Notes under the pieces: generated by a model
The model's input: only the letters and a program-made list of their open reading frames with translations
Database searches by the model: none
Told to the model about the DNA's origin: nothing
Source: Gloeopeniophorella convolvens
Lineage: Eukaryota > Basidiomycota > Agaricomycetes > Russulales
DNA length: 64,000 bases
Direction of reading: 5' to 3'
Assembly: GCA_022496205.1 (NCBI GenBank)
Contig: WTXD01000049.1
Coordinates: 1-64,000 of the forward strand
Part shown: piece after piece, positions 43,563 through 58,507 of the stretch
Layout of the letters: each line of letters begins with the position of its first letter
Position numbering within the stretch: the first letter of the stretch is position 1
Program-made: the position numbers and the translations under genes

Positions 43563-46445
43563 TAGTGTTGCCGCGGCTCGGCTCGGCTGGCTCCGGCTCG
43601 GCTTACTCCGGCTTATCCATATTTGGATGAGCCAAGCCAAGCCGAGCCTTTTTGGGGACCGGCTCGGATCAGCTCGGCTCCGGAGCGGCTCGAGCCGTGG
43701 GAGCCGTCCATTTTCGGTAAGCTCCCTGAGCTGCCCTGAGGTGCAGTTGAACTTCACCGTGCCGGGCCAGCAACGACGCTCAAAAGTAAGTCTTCGCTCT
43801 ACTATTGCAATTACTGACACATTTGAGCCCCAAAGGGCCTAGGTATGATGATAGCAGGCCATATGGCCATTGCTTTGGGCCCTGGAGACTGGCTGTAGGG
43901 CCCAGTGCGACTCGAGTCCGGCACCCACACACGCATGCACGCCCCATCCACACGCCCACTGCCTGCACATACCTCTCTCCTCTCCACAACCCATCCACCC
44001 ACAACCCGTGTAGTTATCCACCCGCTGCCCGCTGCCCGCCCTCCGCCATTTCCCGCGTGCCGCGCCCGCCGGCGCGCTCGTCGCCATCATGCAGCACTTC
44101 CCCTTCCCAACTCCTACTACGACACCCGCGCTGCAGCAACGACGCCGACCCCCGCGCCCGCCATGCTCAACACCTCTGCCATTACCCTCGAAACTTCAGC
44201 CACCCCCACGAGTTCTCCGGCTGACCATTCCCCCATGAGCGCCTCGCAGGACGACACACACGCGCAAAACGTGTCGCACGGATCCGCGCTGCACCACGAT
44301 AATGCCAATGCGCTGGCACGGCATGTTCGGCCACGCAGTGCGGTTGCAACTTGGTGCAGCGACACGCATCCAGCAGAACCGTCGCCACCACACGATTCCG
44401 TCGACGAAAACGGCGACGGTGCCCCTGCCTTTGCGCCCGTTTCCTGACTCGTCACGACGACAATGCTGTCGCAGTCCCCGTCACACGGCTTTGTCTCGAA
44501 CCACAACGACATGACCGCACGGCCGCCACGAGCTCCTTCGTGCAGCGATGCCACCGCAACATGGTGTGCCAACGCGCGCCCTTCCACTTCTCCGCCGCAC
44601 TCTGACGAGCGTGGCCTCCCTTTCCCGGCGAACGAGGGCGGTAATACCAACCTCGTATCAAACCCGCCGTCCCTGCCTTTACGCAACCGCGACTGCGGCG
44701 TCCCGCACGCCATTGCGCGCTGCACCAGACTGCTGCAGCTGCGCTCTAATGAGCGTGACCATGCCGCCGTACCCGGGGAAAGCCCACACGCGCGCCCACC
44801 GCTGCCCGTGTTGTCGCGCGGAGCCCTTTCGCGCAGCGACGTGGCCGCTACGTGGCGCGCCGATCCGCGCACCCCCACTTCCCTGCTGCACTCTAACGAG
44901 CGCGGCACCACCTTCTCAGACGAGGACGGTCGTACCGTCCTCGTATCTAACTCTACCCTGCGCGCCCTTGCCAGCTGCGCCGAAACGCCGCCGCACCCTG
45001 ACGGGCGTGGCCCCACTCCCCTGGTCGGGGGTGGCATCCTGGGTGCCTTTGGGCGCTGCATCGGACCGCCGCGGTTGCGCTCTGACGAGCGTGACCATGC
45101 TGCGACGCTCGGGGCCGGCCCCCACATCCTTCCGCCGCCATTGCGAACTCACGCGTGCGACGCCAACCTCGTGAGCCCGAGTGGTGACGGTGTGCACGCC
45201 ACCGCTCTACCGACGCCACTGTCCCGCGCCGACGTGATTTTGAACTGGCACGCCGTCACGCATGCCATCGAACCGCCGCCCTGTCGTCCTTGGAAATAGC
45301 GCCGGGTCGCGCCACAGTGAAACCCCGCGCATGACAACGGCCTTCCAAGCTTGAGTGGCGACGACAGTGCTTCGACATAGCCCGTCACTACCACCCTGTT
45401 GCCACCGTCCCACGCAGACGCGGATCCGAACTGGCGCGCAGGCATGCGCATCATCGCATTGCCATCCTGCACTCCGGCGAGCGGCGTCTCCTCACAAAAC
45501 CGCGAGAAACAACGCGCGCAACCCTGCCGCGCCATCCCTCGACTCTCGAGCGCACCCGGACGTGCGCAGGTCTGCCAGCATGGCTGACGGTGCTGACGCG
45601 CACGCCGAACGCGATGCCAACTCGAAGTTGGATCAACTCTGTGCGCGCGCCCGTCCTTCGCCACCTGAGCTGTCGCCCCCTGCGTGCAGCCCCGCCACCT
45701 CCAAGTACGGCATTGGCGCTGCCCTCGGGCGCGCTGCGGTTGTCCCGCTTTGCGTGCCCATGTGCAGTGTGGCGCTCAAGCCTCCCCTGGTTCGCGACTC
45801 CACCCCTTCCTACAAGCTGTCCACCTCGCTGTCATCATGGTGCGAATCCCTTGCTGCAAGGCAACGGTGCCATCCTATGGGATGACGCCGGCATTTTCTT
45901 CAGGCCTGTCTCGCTGCAGTGCCTTTACATTTTGCGTGTTTATCGATATGCACGGGATTTCTCAATAGGAACCGCTACGGTAAGAGGTGATCATGGCTGA
46001 ACACGGATTGGGGAATTTGCCGATGAGAATGGTGGCGGGGAGGAGGACGGTGGCAGGGAGGAGGATGGCATGTGTGTACTGATACTGCACGCCCTTACGA
46101 TGCTTGAGTGCGCGCTGTGAGTGTGAGCACATTGTTGTGCATCCCCTGGCACGCAGATGCATTGTGCCTTTCCTTAGCAGAGCATTCCAATCTGTAGTAA
46201 GATCACTATAATATCCTGTTGCCTCCGGGGCTGCCTCCAGCTCTGCCCCAGCCCCCGGTGTTCAGATTTCCAAAAATGGAAACTAAATCGGCTCGGGCGG
46301 CTCGGAGCCGCTCACGCGCCGCTCGGAGCCAATGAGAACGCTTGCTGAACCGGTCAAGCCGATGAGATTGGCTCGGCTCGGCTTGGCTCAGAAATGGCTC
46401 GGCTCACCGGCTCAGCCCGAGCTGAGCCGAGCCGCGGCAACACTA
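43563..46445 (-). mobile_element. Non-autonomous hAT-type DNA transposon, copy B
   Basis: This is the reverse-orientation copy of the element at 32353-35235, the same 2,883 bp long. It has the same TAGTGTTGCCGCGGCTCGGCT terminal repeats and every long internal reading frame conserved to the codon (for example 336 codons minus strand 44117-45127 and 278 codons plus strand 44463-45299). It is flanked by CCTTGGGT on both sides (43555-43562 and 46446-46453). No transposase is visible. It splits the interval between the two SDR paralogues without disrupting either. Confidence 0.88.
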
Positions 46446-48116
46446 CCTTGGGTGGTTTGGTTCCCAATGCACTATTTTCGGTGCTTTTTGGGATATAACG
46501 TGCTTTGCGGGTCCAAATCACCAAGAAAAATGTTACACTTTTAAGGTTGTTTTCGCTATCCGAAGGACGGCGCGTTTCCTACCTCGCGCGTCTTCGAGGT
46601 CACGCCAATTGAATTACTGTGGAGTGTTATCATGACATGAAAGGGTAGGATGTAAGTTAGACTACGAGGGAGGAAGATATCTCATGCACTTTCGACTCGA
46701 AGCCTCCAGCTCGCCCGAGTCATCTGCAAGCGCGACAAGTACTTGTTGTGAGTCTTTGAGAATCGGTACAATGATTCGGAGGCCTCTCTAATCGCGCCCT
46801 TGTGCCCATTGATCTGCCCCCAGATCTCCTTCGCACGCGTGCACAGCTGAAGGAAACCGTGCTCCAGCTAGCGCGCTAGAACGTAACCCTCGGGTCTTCT
46901 TCAACCACGCCGCCTGGACAGAGTGAGCCCGGGGAAATTACAACATTCTCCTTGTAGATATATGCGAACGTTGTCATCTGAGCTCAGGGTTGCGTCAAGT
47001 CGCATTGAGTGTGAACGAGATCGGTCCGCATGACTGATAAGTGAACACGACAATTCCGGGTAGCATATTGGTGCTTTCAGCGGCGTACTAAGATTTGTGC
47101 GTTGGCCTGTTTCCGCCTCGTTTGGTGTACATTATACATATTGCCGCGTCAATAGTCAGTCAGATGTGCAAGGTCATTGAAGAGTCGCGTACCTTTCTCG
47201 AGCCAGCCGACCGCAGGCCATCGCAGCCCCAACTTTCGGTGGGCCCGGGATCAAACCATACCCCCGGTTGCCAAGATTCGGTGGTTCCGGGCATACAACA
47301 TGGCCCTCCGGGACCCGGGTGGCCCATTCGGGGCTGATTTTCGGTGAAAATGCATCGTACCTGGCCCATAAGGGCCCAACTGATCAGTGCGTACGCACGC
47401 AGTGCTTCTCCGCCATGCAAGATTACCTGCGGGCACGTTCGCCGTGCTCAAGAAGAGCCAAGGTAAGATGATCCACCTTAAACGAGCCCCAAACCTACTA
47501 TGTGGGACCACGGTCCGCATAGCAGGTTTCAACCATACTCATTACCGGGCCCTCATTGAGATGGGCAAGTGAGAGCGGGTCGGACTTGTGGTTGACGGTG
47601 TCAGATTGGATCAGTCACGGATAGCATCGGACGGAGGTAGAGGAGTATGCATTCCTGGAAGAGAGGCTGACAACGGCTGACAGCAGAACTTTTGAAGCGT
47701 GTAGAGTGAGAACGGACCGTACTGCGGAATCGCCACCGCCGCAGGACCGCAAGCTTGGGCATAACGCAGCCGCATGACCGTGCTGAGCAAGGGGACTGGC
47801 CGGCGGTGTTCCTCTTTGGGGAGTGAGCGTGACATATGATACGCGTGACGGGGGACCTCGGGGGCGCATCAGGACGTGGCGTTGTCTGCCTTTGGCAACT
47901 TGCAGCGATGGCGGTGACGTCTGCAGCGATACGTTAACTCTTCCGACTCGGACGCACTCATGATTTCAGGTGACAATGTTCGCGATAACTGGCTGCATGT
48001 TACTCTGTCCTTCTACCCAGCCTCCGCCCCACATCTCCGCGGGAACCCATTTGGAACGCGATCCCCCTTGGGCTTAAATACATAGGGCCATCATCTTCAA
48101 GCCAACCTCTCACTCA
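46446..48116. other. Intergenic stretch right of hAT copy B
   Basis: The first 8 bp are the hAT duplication (CCTTGGGT, 46446-46453). The remaining 1.66 kb shows no supported gene; GC-rich blocks at 47220-47400 look like old repeat debris. A TTAAATA at 48074-48080 is a probable TATA element for SDR-2. Confidence 0.5.
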
Positions 48117-49293
48117 ATGTCCACCATGTCCAACGCATTGCCCAAAGTGTGGCTTGTTACTGGTGCGCGCACTGCCAGCGTAGCGCACGGAATTGTGCTG
48201 AACTTTTTCCGCTGTTTGATCAGGCGCCTCTACTGGCCTTGGCCTCGCCCTCGCCCGCAGTATCCTCGCTCGGGGCGACAACGTCGTCGCCACGGGACGA
48301 GCAGTCTCGCAATTCGAAGACCTTCTGTCAGATCCATCTATCGACCAATCCAGATTACGGGTCCTTGCCCTTGACGTGACCGCACCCTTTGCGGAGATTA
48401 AGCAGCAAGTGGATGCTGCAGTCAGTGCCTGGGGACGTGTAGACATCCTGGTCAACAACGCGGGCATCTGCAAGTTCGGTACGACTGAGGAGCTAGGGTA
48501 AGTAAGGTTCACGCTATGGCCTGGGTATAGCCATTTCATGAGGCCCGCCGCAGAGCCGAGGGCATGATGCATGTCATGCAGACCAACTTCCTCGGCGCTT
48601 TGAATGTCACCAATGCTCTCCTACCGCACATGCGTGCACGCCATGGAGGTTCTATAGTTTTCATCGGGAGTCGCTCTGCATTCCGAAACCAGCTAGTGGT
48701 ACGTCGCATCTCAGACTCCGTCGTCTTGCCTCTTTCATCACCATTTCTCCAGGGTATCGGTCAGTTGATTCCAGTCCTATGTGATTCCGCCTAATGTTAA
48801 ACAAGCGCCTCAGGACCTTACTCGGCATCCAAGGCTGCTCTCCATTGTAATATCTTCCTTGCGTAGTTGCTCGCCAACGCACGCTGACAAAAGTCGCCTT
48901 TGTGCAGCCTACGCAGAGACACTCGCTACCGAGATGACCCCTTTCAATATCAATGTCCTCATCGTGATTCCGGGCATCTTTGATACCAAAATCAACACTC
49001 CCCAACGCGCCGGGGCGAACCTGGAGGGATACGAGAAAATGCACGCCGGCATGGAGGTTGTCCTCAAATTTGTTGCGGATACGCCGAAAGGCGATCCTGT
49101 CCTCGGTATGAACGCGCTCATCGATGTCGTACGCGGCGAAGGTCGCGCAGCGGACCGCAAGTCACCACCGCTTTGGCTCTTCCTTGGGGAAGACTGTATG
49201 CGTGATGTGCGTGCGCGGCTAAATCACATAGGGTCCGTCATGGACGAATGGGAAGCAGTTGGCTCAGGACTGGGGCTTCCGGCTTCGCTTTGA
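48117..49293 (+). CDS. Short-chain dehydrogenase/reductase SDR-2
   Basis: This is a classical SDR paralogous to SDR-1. Splicing gives WLVTGASTGLGLALARSILARGD, split by an intron inside the cofactor loop at the same place as in SDR-1. NNAG is in VDILVNNAGIC. The block IGSRSAFRNQLV is joined through a 7-nt microexon (48753-48759, GGTATCG) to PYSASKAALH, which supplies the catalytic Tyr and Lys. The C-terminal half contains MTPFNINVLIVIPGIF and ends GSGLGLPASL with TGA ending at 49293. Length is about 300 residues. Of the two in-frame starts (48117, 48126) the first is used. The shared exon layout supports a tandem duplication. Confidence 0.89.
48753..48759 (+). other. 7-nt microexon of SDR-2
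   Basis: GGTATCG lies between a CTCCAG acceptor and a GTCAGT donor. It keeps the frame between NQLV and GPYSASK, and matches the position and length of the SDR-1 microexon. Confidence 0.75.
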
Positions 49294-49643
49294 GTAGAGG
49301 GTCGTTATGTAGAGTACGTTAACTTACCTACGTTTCCGGCAGCACCTAGGTACACGCGAATCCATGTACATATAGTCTAATCAATCCATGAAGCCAACTT
49401 CAGGTTGAGAACGTCAGGGTTGTGACTAGGTCTGGCGCAGACTCAGGTTGGCACCAGTTGAGCGCGTTCACTGTGCCGTCAAACAAGCTGGGGGATGGTC
49501 GGGGCCCAGCGAGGACAATGGTGTCAGCCGCACGGATTATGCGATACGCAAGAATTGTCGAATACATTGCCCAACTTCCCCAAGCCTGTCCATATGTATA
49601 CAGGGTACCGTGGTGTATACTGCCCTTCTACCAACGCTCTCAA
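49294..49643. other. Convergent intergenic spacer, SDR-2 / UBC13
   Basis: Nothing beyond presumed 3' untranslated sequence of both genes is seen in these 350 bp. Confidence 0.45.
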
Positions 49644-50363
49644 TCAAGTGGCATACTTCTCCGTCCAATCTTTGCTGACCTGCCGCGCGCCAGCCTCATC
49701 TTCCTTGTAGTGCTTAGCGACGTCTGCAGCCAGAGGGTCATCGGGGTTGGGCGAACTAAGGAGCGCTTGCACGGAGAGCAGCACAGTGCGAATCTGTAAA
49801 GCAGGAGACCATTTGTCTGCAAGGATCGTGGATGGGTCATGATGAATAGATGATGTGAAGGCATCGAGATGAGGACGCACCTTTCAAGATATCTAGGCAA
49901 ATCCGGCCAAGTTTGTCTGCAGTATCGTCAGCTTATCCACGACTAGTGACTGGCTGACAGTGTGAAACTCACCGATGTTAGGGTGATAGATCTTAGTAAG
50001 GAATCGTACCTTTGGCGGTGCCATAGGATATTCTTCAGGTAGGAACAACTCGAGTTTAAAAACGCCATCTGCGGGCACATGGATCGGGGACTAAGCTACT
50101 GGACAAGCAGGGCACATACTCTGGAACGGGCTGCCATCCGGGCCCTGGATCGTCACATCAAAGTATCTGAGATTATCCTCATGTGGGGCGGCTGAGATTC
50201 CGGGTGCGGGGTCCGCTACGAGACGCTCCGTTTCCTGCACACGAGTCAGAACGCGAGGGCGGTGGGGTAGGAGCATCGCACACCTTGATAATCCGCTGCG
50301 ATCACGACGGTATCAGAAGTACTCGACATCGAGCGATAGCTCACGCACCTTGGGGAGAGACAT
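49644..50363 (-). CDS. UBC13: Ubiquitin-conjugating enzyme E2, UBC13/UBE2N orthologue
   Basis: This E2 partners with an Mms2/UEV-type protein to build Lys63-linked ubiquitin chains in DNA-damage tolerance. Spliced reading: MSLPK + RIIK (12-nt microexon 50284-50295) + [14 protein letters not shown], then [47 protein letters not shown], and the active-site block GRICLDILK with the catalytic Cys. It ends [15 protein letters not shown]...DWTEKYAT at 49644. This matches UBC13 almost along its entire length of about 150 residues. The start ATG (50361-50363) is set by the conserved MSLPKRIIKET beginning. It is divergent from elongin C with 184 bp between starts. Confidence 0.93.
50284..50295 (-). 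other. 12-nt microexon of UBC13
   Basis: CGGATTATCAAG (minus strand) codes RIIK and is bounded by a GATCGCAG acceptor and a GTGTGC donor. It is needed to join MSLPK to ETERL, restoring the conserved family N-terminus. Confidence 0.8.
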
Positions 50364-50547
50364 GTCTAGAGCTTCGCAGGAGTGAAAGGAGTATCAGTAC
50401 AGAGATAGCGGGACAACGCAAGCAGTTACAGTAGTAGGCCTGAGATGCTCACTGAGAGATGAGGTCGTTGCCGCCGGCCGTTGCCGAGAAACACAAGGGC
50501 GCGCTTACGTCAGATATGCGTCCTGAACACACCGCGAGTCGACCACG

Positions 50548-51090
50548 ATGACAGACTCGACGAATGCACAGAAGGACGACTGGATCCGTATCATCAGCAG
50601 AGATGGGTTCTCCTTCATTGTGAAGCGGAACGTAGTCATGCGGAGCGGGACTCTACGCAACATGTTGGATGAACATCGTGGGTGTCTCGTATTCGATGTG
50701 CACCTTCATGCGCTGTGCTCATACGAACGCTCTCTAGATAGTTTTACGGAAGCCGTGCAGAAGGTCTGCCCAGTTGACGAGAGGCGAGTCCTGTGATTTC
50801 TGTTCTCGTCCTCAACTAACACCATTACAGAGCCGCTGTTACGGAGAAATTCGTCGAATACCTTTCATACAAGACCACGTACGAGAACGTCCCGACGAAC
50901 GAGGACATCCCCGACTTTTCCGAGCGCATAGTTCCCGAAATTGCGCTAGAACTGTAAGCGGGGGTCACAATATTGTTGCTTCCGTGCTCACGCCGGGTCG
51001 CATGACACAGCTTGTCGGCGGCTGACTATCTCGAAGGTGCGTCCTGCAAATCGTATGGGGGGTGCTGCTCATGCTTCTACGACAGCTTGA
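50548..51090 (+). CDS. Elongin C (SKP1-like BTB/POZ protein)
   Basis: This is a small adaptor of cullin-type ubiquitin ligases and of elongin complexes. Exon 1 gives DDWIRIISRDGFSFIVKR and SGTLRNMLDEH. The following exons give SFTEAVQKVCPVDER, VTEKFVEYLSYK, YENVPTNEDIPDF, VPEIALEL and LSAADYLE. A last intron (from 51042) leaves a two-base tail so that the protein ends YLEA at TGA 51088-51090, exactly the usual elongin C terminus. Length is about 110 residues, normal for the family. It lacks the extended C-terminal F-box-binding part of SKP1, so I favour elongin C. Confidence 0.9.
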
Positions 51091-51182
51091 TCGCTCTATA
51101 TGGCCACATCTCGCAACTATGCGCCATCCGTCGAACCTCTCGCCTGAGGCTGGAATGGCTGCTGTCGTCTCCTATGATGGTG

Positions 51183-51839
51183 CTACGGACATCTCACGCG
51201 ATCCCTTAGCGAAGCCGTTGCGATCAGCGTACGTCCTTCATACGATGCCTTAGGGCGGTTATTTTCTGTATTACAATGTTCTAATAAGGAGTGCCACCAT
51301 CTCCCGAATATGCAGTATCCAAAGTGAGACGGTGTCCAATAGTTTGAGACGAAGGAAAGGTATTGTCCCCTGGTTCTTGTGTCGTCGTCAGCCAAGTCAT
51401 CGATACACAATGTGCAATTCTCACATTTTCCGCCGCCTAACAGCGATCCGAGAAGTCCAGTAGCCGCATCCAATTTGCTGAGGGGCGCGGAACCTTGGGA
51501 GCCCTTGTCGACGACGTGGGGGCTGGCATTCACCCCTGCATTGCTCGGGCCCGCTGGCATATCCATACGGATGGCTATCCCAGAGTTCCCAAAGCCTTCT
51601 TCGTCTTCATGGGTCCGCCTGTGGTAATCGGCGCCGTACGAGTCGTCCTCTTCCGCAGCAGAATGAGGCCACGATCGCACTGGCAAGCTCGACTCCGGTG
51701 GCGCATTCCCAAGGTCGCCTGGGGCGAGACCTGGCTTCAGGAATAAGCCACCCTTCTGAAATGGCGTCGGGGCCCCCGAAGAAAGAAGGGCCAAGGCCAG
51801 AGCCACTGCCAGCGAGATAGTGGTCGATACAGATGGCAT
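51183..51839 (-). CDS. Small secreted protein of unknown function
   Basis: A single-exon frame of 218 codons. The first 22 or so residues (MPSVSTTISLAVALALALLSSG) form a clear hydrophobic signal peptide. The mature part is polar and acidic, with EEDDSY, THEDEEGFGN and a GLLGSLLGGG block followed by CENCTLC. No known domain is recognised. It may end differently if an intron removes the C-terminal part, which is less convincing after about residue 160. It is convergent with elongin C (92 bp apart) and is probably a lineage-specific secreted protein. Confidence 0.6.
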   Translation of the reverse strand: MPSVSTTISLAVALALALLSSGAPTPFQKGGLFLKPGLAPGDLGNAPPESSLPVRSWPHSAAEEDDSYGADYHRRTHEDEEGFGNSGIAIRMDMPAGPSNAGVNASPHVVDKGSQGSAPLSKLDAATGLLGSLLGGGKCENCTLCIDDLADDDTRTRGQYLSFVSNYWTPSHFGYCIFGRWWHSLLEHCNTENNRPKASYEGRTLIATASLRDRVRCP

Positions 51840-52162
51840 CGTGGTGTGACAATACTCGAGCGTGTGTGGCCTTGAGGTCTATTCGCCAAGGGTTTCAACC
51901 GGGAAAAAGAGTGTTTATATAGACTTTTCCTGTTGGATTCCGAATGGCCTGTTTGAGAGAATACATTCAACGGGCGTTGCGAGCCTGGACTCCCCGCAGC
52001 GAATTCCTCATTGGCATCAGACACCTCAGCTGGATACATTCTCTCGGGTGACCCGAGCGTCGATGAATTTGGGGTGCAACCCAACGTCGCTAGCATAAAT
52101 TGCAGAATACAAAAGACATGGTGACGATACAGACAACATTGACAAACTATTCTCAGAGTCAT
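51840..52162. other. Intergenic stretch, secreted-protein gene / calcineurin A
   Basis: These 323 bp hold the presumed promoter of the secreted-protein gene (GTTTATATAGAC at about 51911-51922) and the calcineurin 3' region. No gene is seen. Confidence 0.45.
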
Positions 52163-54622
52163 TCAATTCGGCGCCGTCTCATGGCGCTTCAACGCATTCG
52201 GTCGGCTCGTTGCGCGTCGGCCATGAGCGAATCGCTCCGCCATGCGTTCCACGAAGCTTCCTTCCTCGCCATCATCCTCGAGCCTCCGCTTGATCAGCTC
52301 CTCCATTGGCAGTGATGGCCATGCACCCGGCACATCTTCGCCGGCACTCGGCGACGGCTCTGGCGTGCCGTCACCCTCCCCTGTTGGCGTGCTGCTGCCG
52401 CTGCCCCATGCCCGCTGCATGCGCGCAGTGAGAGGCTGGCGCATCGATGGTACAGGCACCAAGGGAAAGCTCGTCGGTGCACCATAGCTGAATTCCGGGA
52501 GACGCTCATTGGCGCTATCGAACCGCCGCCTATGGTCCTCGTCAGCTGGGCAGCTCGGGAATGCGTAACTACTTACGCGTCATCGAAACTATGGATGTAA
52601 CGCCGGATCTGATTGCCCTGAACCCCAAGTGCATCCATTCCGATACGTGCACCGGCGGAAGGGGGGCCACCCATTTCAATACCGTCGGTTGTGAGTTCGG
52701 TCGCGTTCTCCGCCTCCTCACTACATGCGCAGGGTGATCATCAACGTGTGCGTAGAATACATCAGTAATTTTCACATACCGCAGAAGCTGGAACATGCGT
52801 TGCATGCGTCCAACAGCAAGGATCTTGTTCTTGATCTGTTGACGCCTCGCAGATACCTCGCTAGGTGACATGGCCTGATCGATGAGTGCCCGCTCATCCG
52901 ATTCCTCTTCTTCTGAAGACGAAGATTCATCTTCGAGTTCCTCTTGAGAACAGACTGCCAGAACGGCGAGCAACATCTCGATGACTAGTATAGGGCTTAG
53001 TCCCCCCGTTATGAAGGTAACTGAGTACATACTTTTTGCCCCGACAAAAGGAAGGCTCCACGTGAAGGCGTCCATGAAATTGGGTAGCCAGTACGGGTGC
53101 GGACGCGCATGATATTGACGAATAGTGATACTCTTGTTCGCGTACTTTAGCACGGCACCTCGGTTATGATAGACGTCCAGATAATTTGGTGCGGAAAAGA
53201 CCGTAATCACAGAAGGGAATTTCTTCGTTGGTGTCTTGCGGAACATGACGTATCTGTGATTTGGTGAGTATACAGACATAGGTTAAGTGCTTGCACAGAC
53301 CCTGCGTCTTGAGCCTCATGTCCACGGATGACACCCAATAGGTCATTGCGCTCCAGGAATTTTATGACAGCGTCGTATCTGAGCATATCCGTCAAGGAAC
53401 GTCGCTGTAGTCATGAACACGAACGTACGTGAAATAGAATGAACACCCTCGAGTATTGTTATGTCCCCACATTTGGCCAGGCGGGACAGGGGACGGATGC
53501 GGGGAAGGTTCGTTCTCGTGACCGAAGTTTGGGACAGGATCAGCCCAGAGCAAGTCGCATAGCAAACCATGCGATCCGGGCTCTTGGAATCGATTGATCT
53601 GGTATGAGTATTAGAAAGGTGTGTCTTGGATGGAAGATGACGCACTCGATCGATGTCAGAGACTGTGTTGAGCTCGGGTGAAATGCCACCGTGGACACAG
53701 AAGAACTTGCCGTCCAATAAGGCAGAGACAGGCAACGAACAGAACGATTCTATACATGCATCATACACTCTATCACTGTACTTGTGCAAGCCTTGTGGAA
53801 GTTCAGAATGTAGGCAGGGAAAGTTGGGAAAGACACAAACATTCGCGTTTGAAGGTGAAGTATTCTGTGAGATGCCGACATTCATGATTCCCGCGGATGA
53901 GGAACAGACGATCCGGGTACCACAACTTCAGTGTGTAGAGGTAAAGTAAACACTGGCCAAGGTTGCTATCAGCAGTGATTTCTTGGTGAGGGAGACGCGC
54001 GTACCTCGATGCCGAAACTACCTCTGTCAACATAGTCCCCAAGGAATAGGTAATTCGTCTCGGACAGGTTACCACCGACTTCGAATATCTTCATGAGATC
54101 ATACTATAGCAGATGAACATGCAGAAGGACTGATGGGCCAGGGACACACTCACATATTGTCCATGTATATCCCCGACGACTGTGCCACGGTGTTGTTAGA
54201 GAAGGGGCGCGGAAAGTAGGAGCAACGCACCAGTCACCGGACTCTTCACCTTCAATACGTTGGGTTCAGCCGTGAGCATATCTGTACATTGTCGGAGTAT
54301 GGCCAGAGCCTGGTCTTCTGTCAATCGACCCTCGCGTATGAAGTGCTCTCGAAGGAAGTCGGGATTCGGTTTCCGTCGTCCACGCTGGTCGATCAACCAA
54401 AACTGCTCGTCACTCGGGAGGAACGCTGCGGGTTGGGGAACCTGCATGGCAAGAAGACACGTCATGAGTTTGAACGCGATGCCGCACACAGCGCAGTAAG
54501 CATACATTCTTGACCCGTCGTTCAGCCGTACCCGGGGGTACATCGGCCGGCAAGACAGGCGTTCCCTTCTCTTGAATCTGATAGAGCGCATTCTGGAGGT
54601 ATCCAGTGGGTGGATCCGGCAT
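52163..54622 (-). CDS. Calcineurin A, catalytic subunit of Ca2+/calmodulin-dependent protein phosphatase 2B
   Basis: This cytosolic Ser/Thr phosphatase transduces Ca2+ signals. Spliced reading: [15 protein letters not shown], then [16 protein letters not shown]. The catalytic core has [44 protein letters not shown] and [11 protein letters not shown], all metal-site motifs. [12 protein letters not shown] and [16 protein letters not shown] follow. The calcineurin B-binding helix is in [13 protein letters not shown]. The calmodulin-binding helix includes [19 protein letters not shown], and the autoinhibitory segment is [18 protein letters not shown]. The tail is Ser/Pro-rich and ends HETAPN at 52163. 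Start chosen: ATG 54620-54622; an upstream exon cannot be excluded. Length is about 630 residues. Confidence 0.93.
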
Positions 54623-55532
54623 GGTGGAAGCGGGGGCGTCGCAGAGGCCGAGCTGGCGAAACTGGGTGAGATGGGGAGGGTGGGGTTAGGCAGGGAAGCC
54701 AGGGCTGTTGGAGTCAGTCCCTGCATGTCATCGACCTGGGGCGTATGGGGCTCACCACGAGTCGTCAATTTCCAGTCTGTTCGGTTCTAAATCTTTGTTA
54801 GGGGCACAGTGCCTGTGAGAGGGAGGTAGACGGTTTCAGCATCACAATGGATGCTAGCCACAGTGAAGTAGCCGCGACTCAACTGGTTCCGCGCCGAAAG
54901 CCTTCCGAAACCAAGGACACAGCTTTATGAGGCGGTCGACGGCTTCCTGGGCGATGTTGGGGCGACGTCTTCCTGGAAGCGGTGTTGCAGGACTAACGGG
55001 ACGGCGCTGGGGTACAGGACACACTCGAGCCTAGGTCGAGCAACAGTGGTTTGCCAGTAGTTGTTGCAAGAAAGTTGTTGTCACAAGGCGTTGAAGTCCC
55101 AATTGAGACCTTCAATCGGGTTGCACAGATCCGTCGATCAAGAGACGCGGTTCCTTTGTTCGCGACCGTTTATACCCCATGTGGACAATGGGCATGACTG
55201 TGCCCAGTGCCTAAGTAAGTACCGCCAGATCCACATTGTAGGGCTTTGCAGTGACTGCATGCCTTTCGAGTTGTGTACGGTCGCTGGTAGCTGTGTGTCA
55301 CATCGGTTCGATCTAGACAAGGCGGTTCTGTGACATAAATCAAGTCCCCACATGCACGGCTAAGCCGTGCGGCGTTGTATTATGGTACATCGATGAACAT
55401 ATATAAGCGGTTTGTTCTAAGTAGTTCACGAGGTGGAAAGAGGTCGGTTGGTAAATTGCGTGCAGTTCCCTTCCGAAGAATTACTCATTCGTAGATCTCG
55501 TCAAGCCCGATTGAATCCCCTAGTATTGTTCG
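54623..55532. other. Intergenic stretch, calcineurin A / ARG5,6
   Basis: No gene is supported in these 0.9 kb. The part next to 54623 holds the calcineurin promoter and possibly a short upstream exon (an open frame with TTRGEPHTPQVDD is present at 54710-54770). Confidence 0.4.
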
Positions 55533-58507
<2,975 letters not shown>

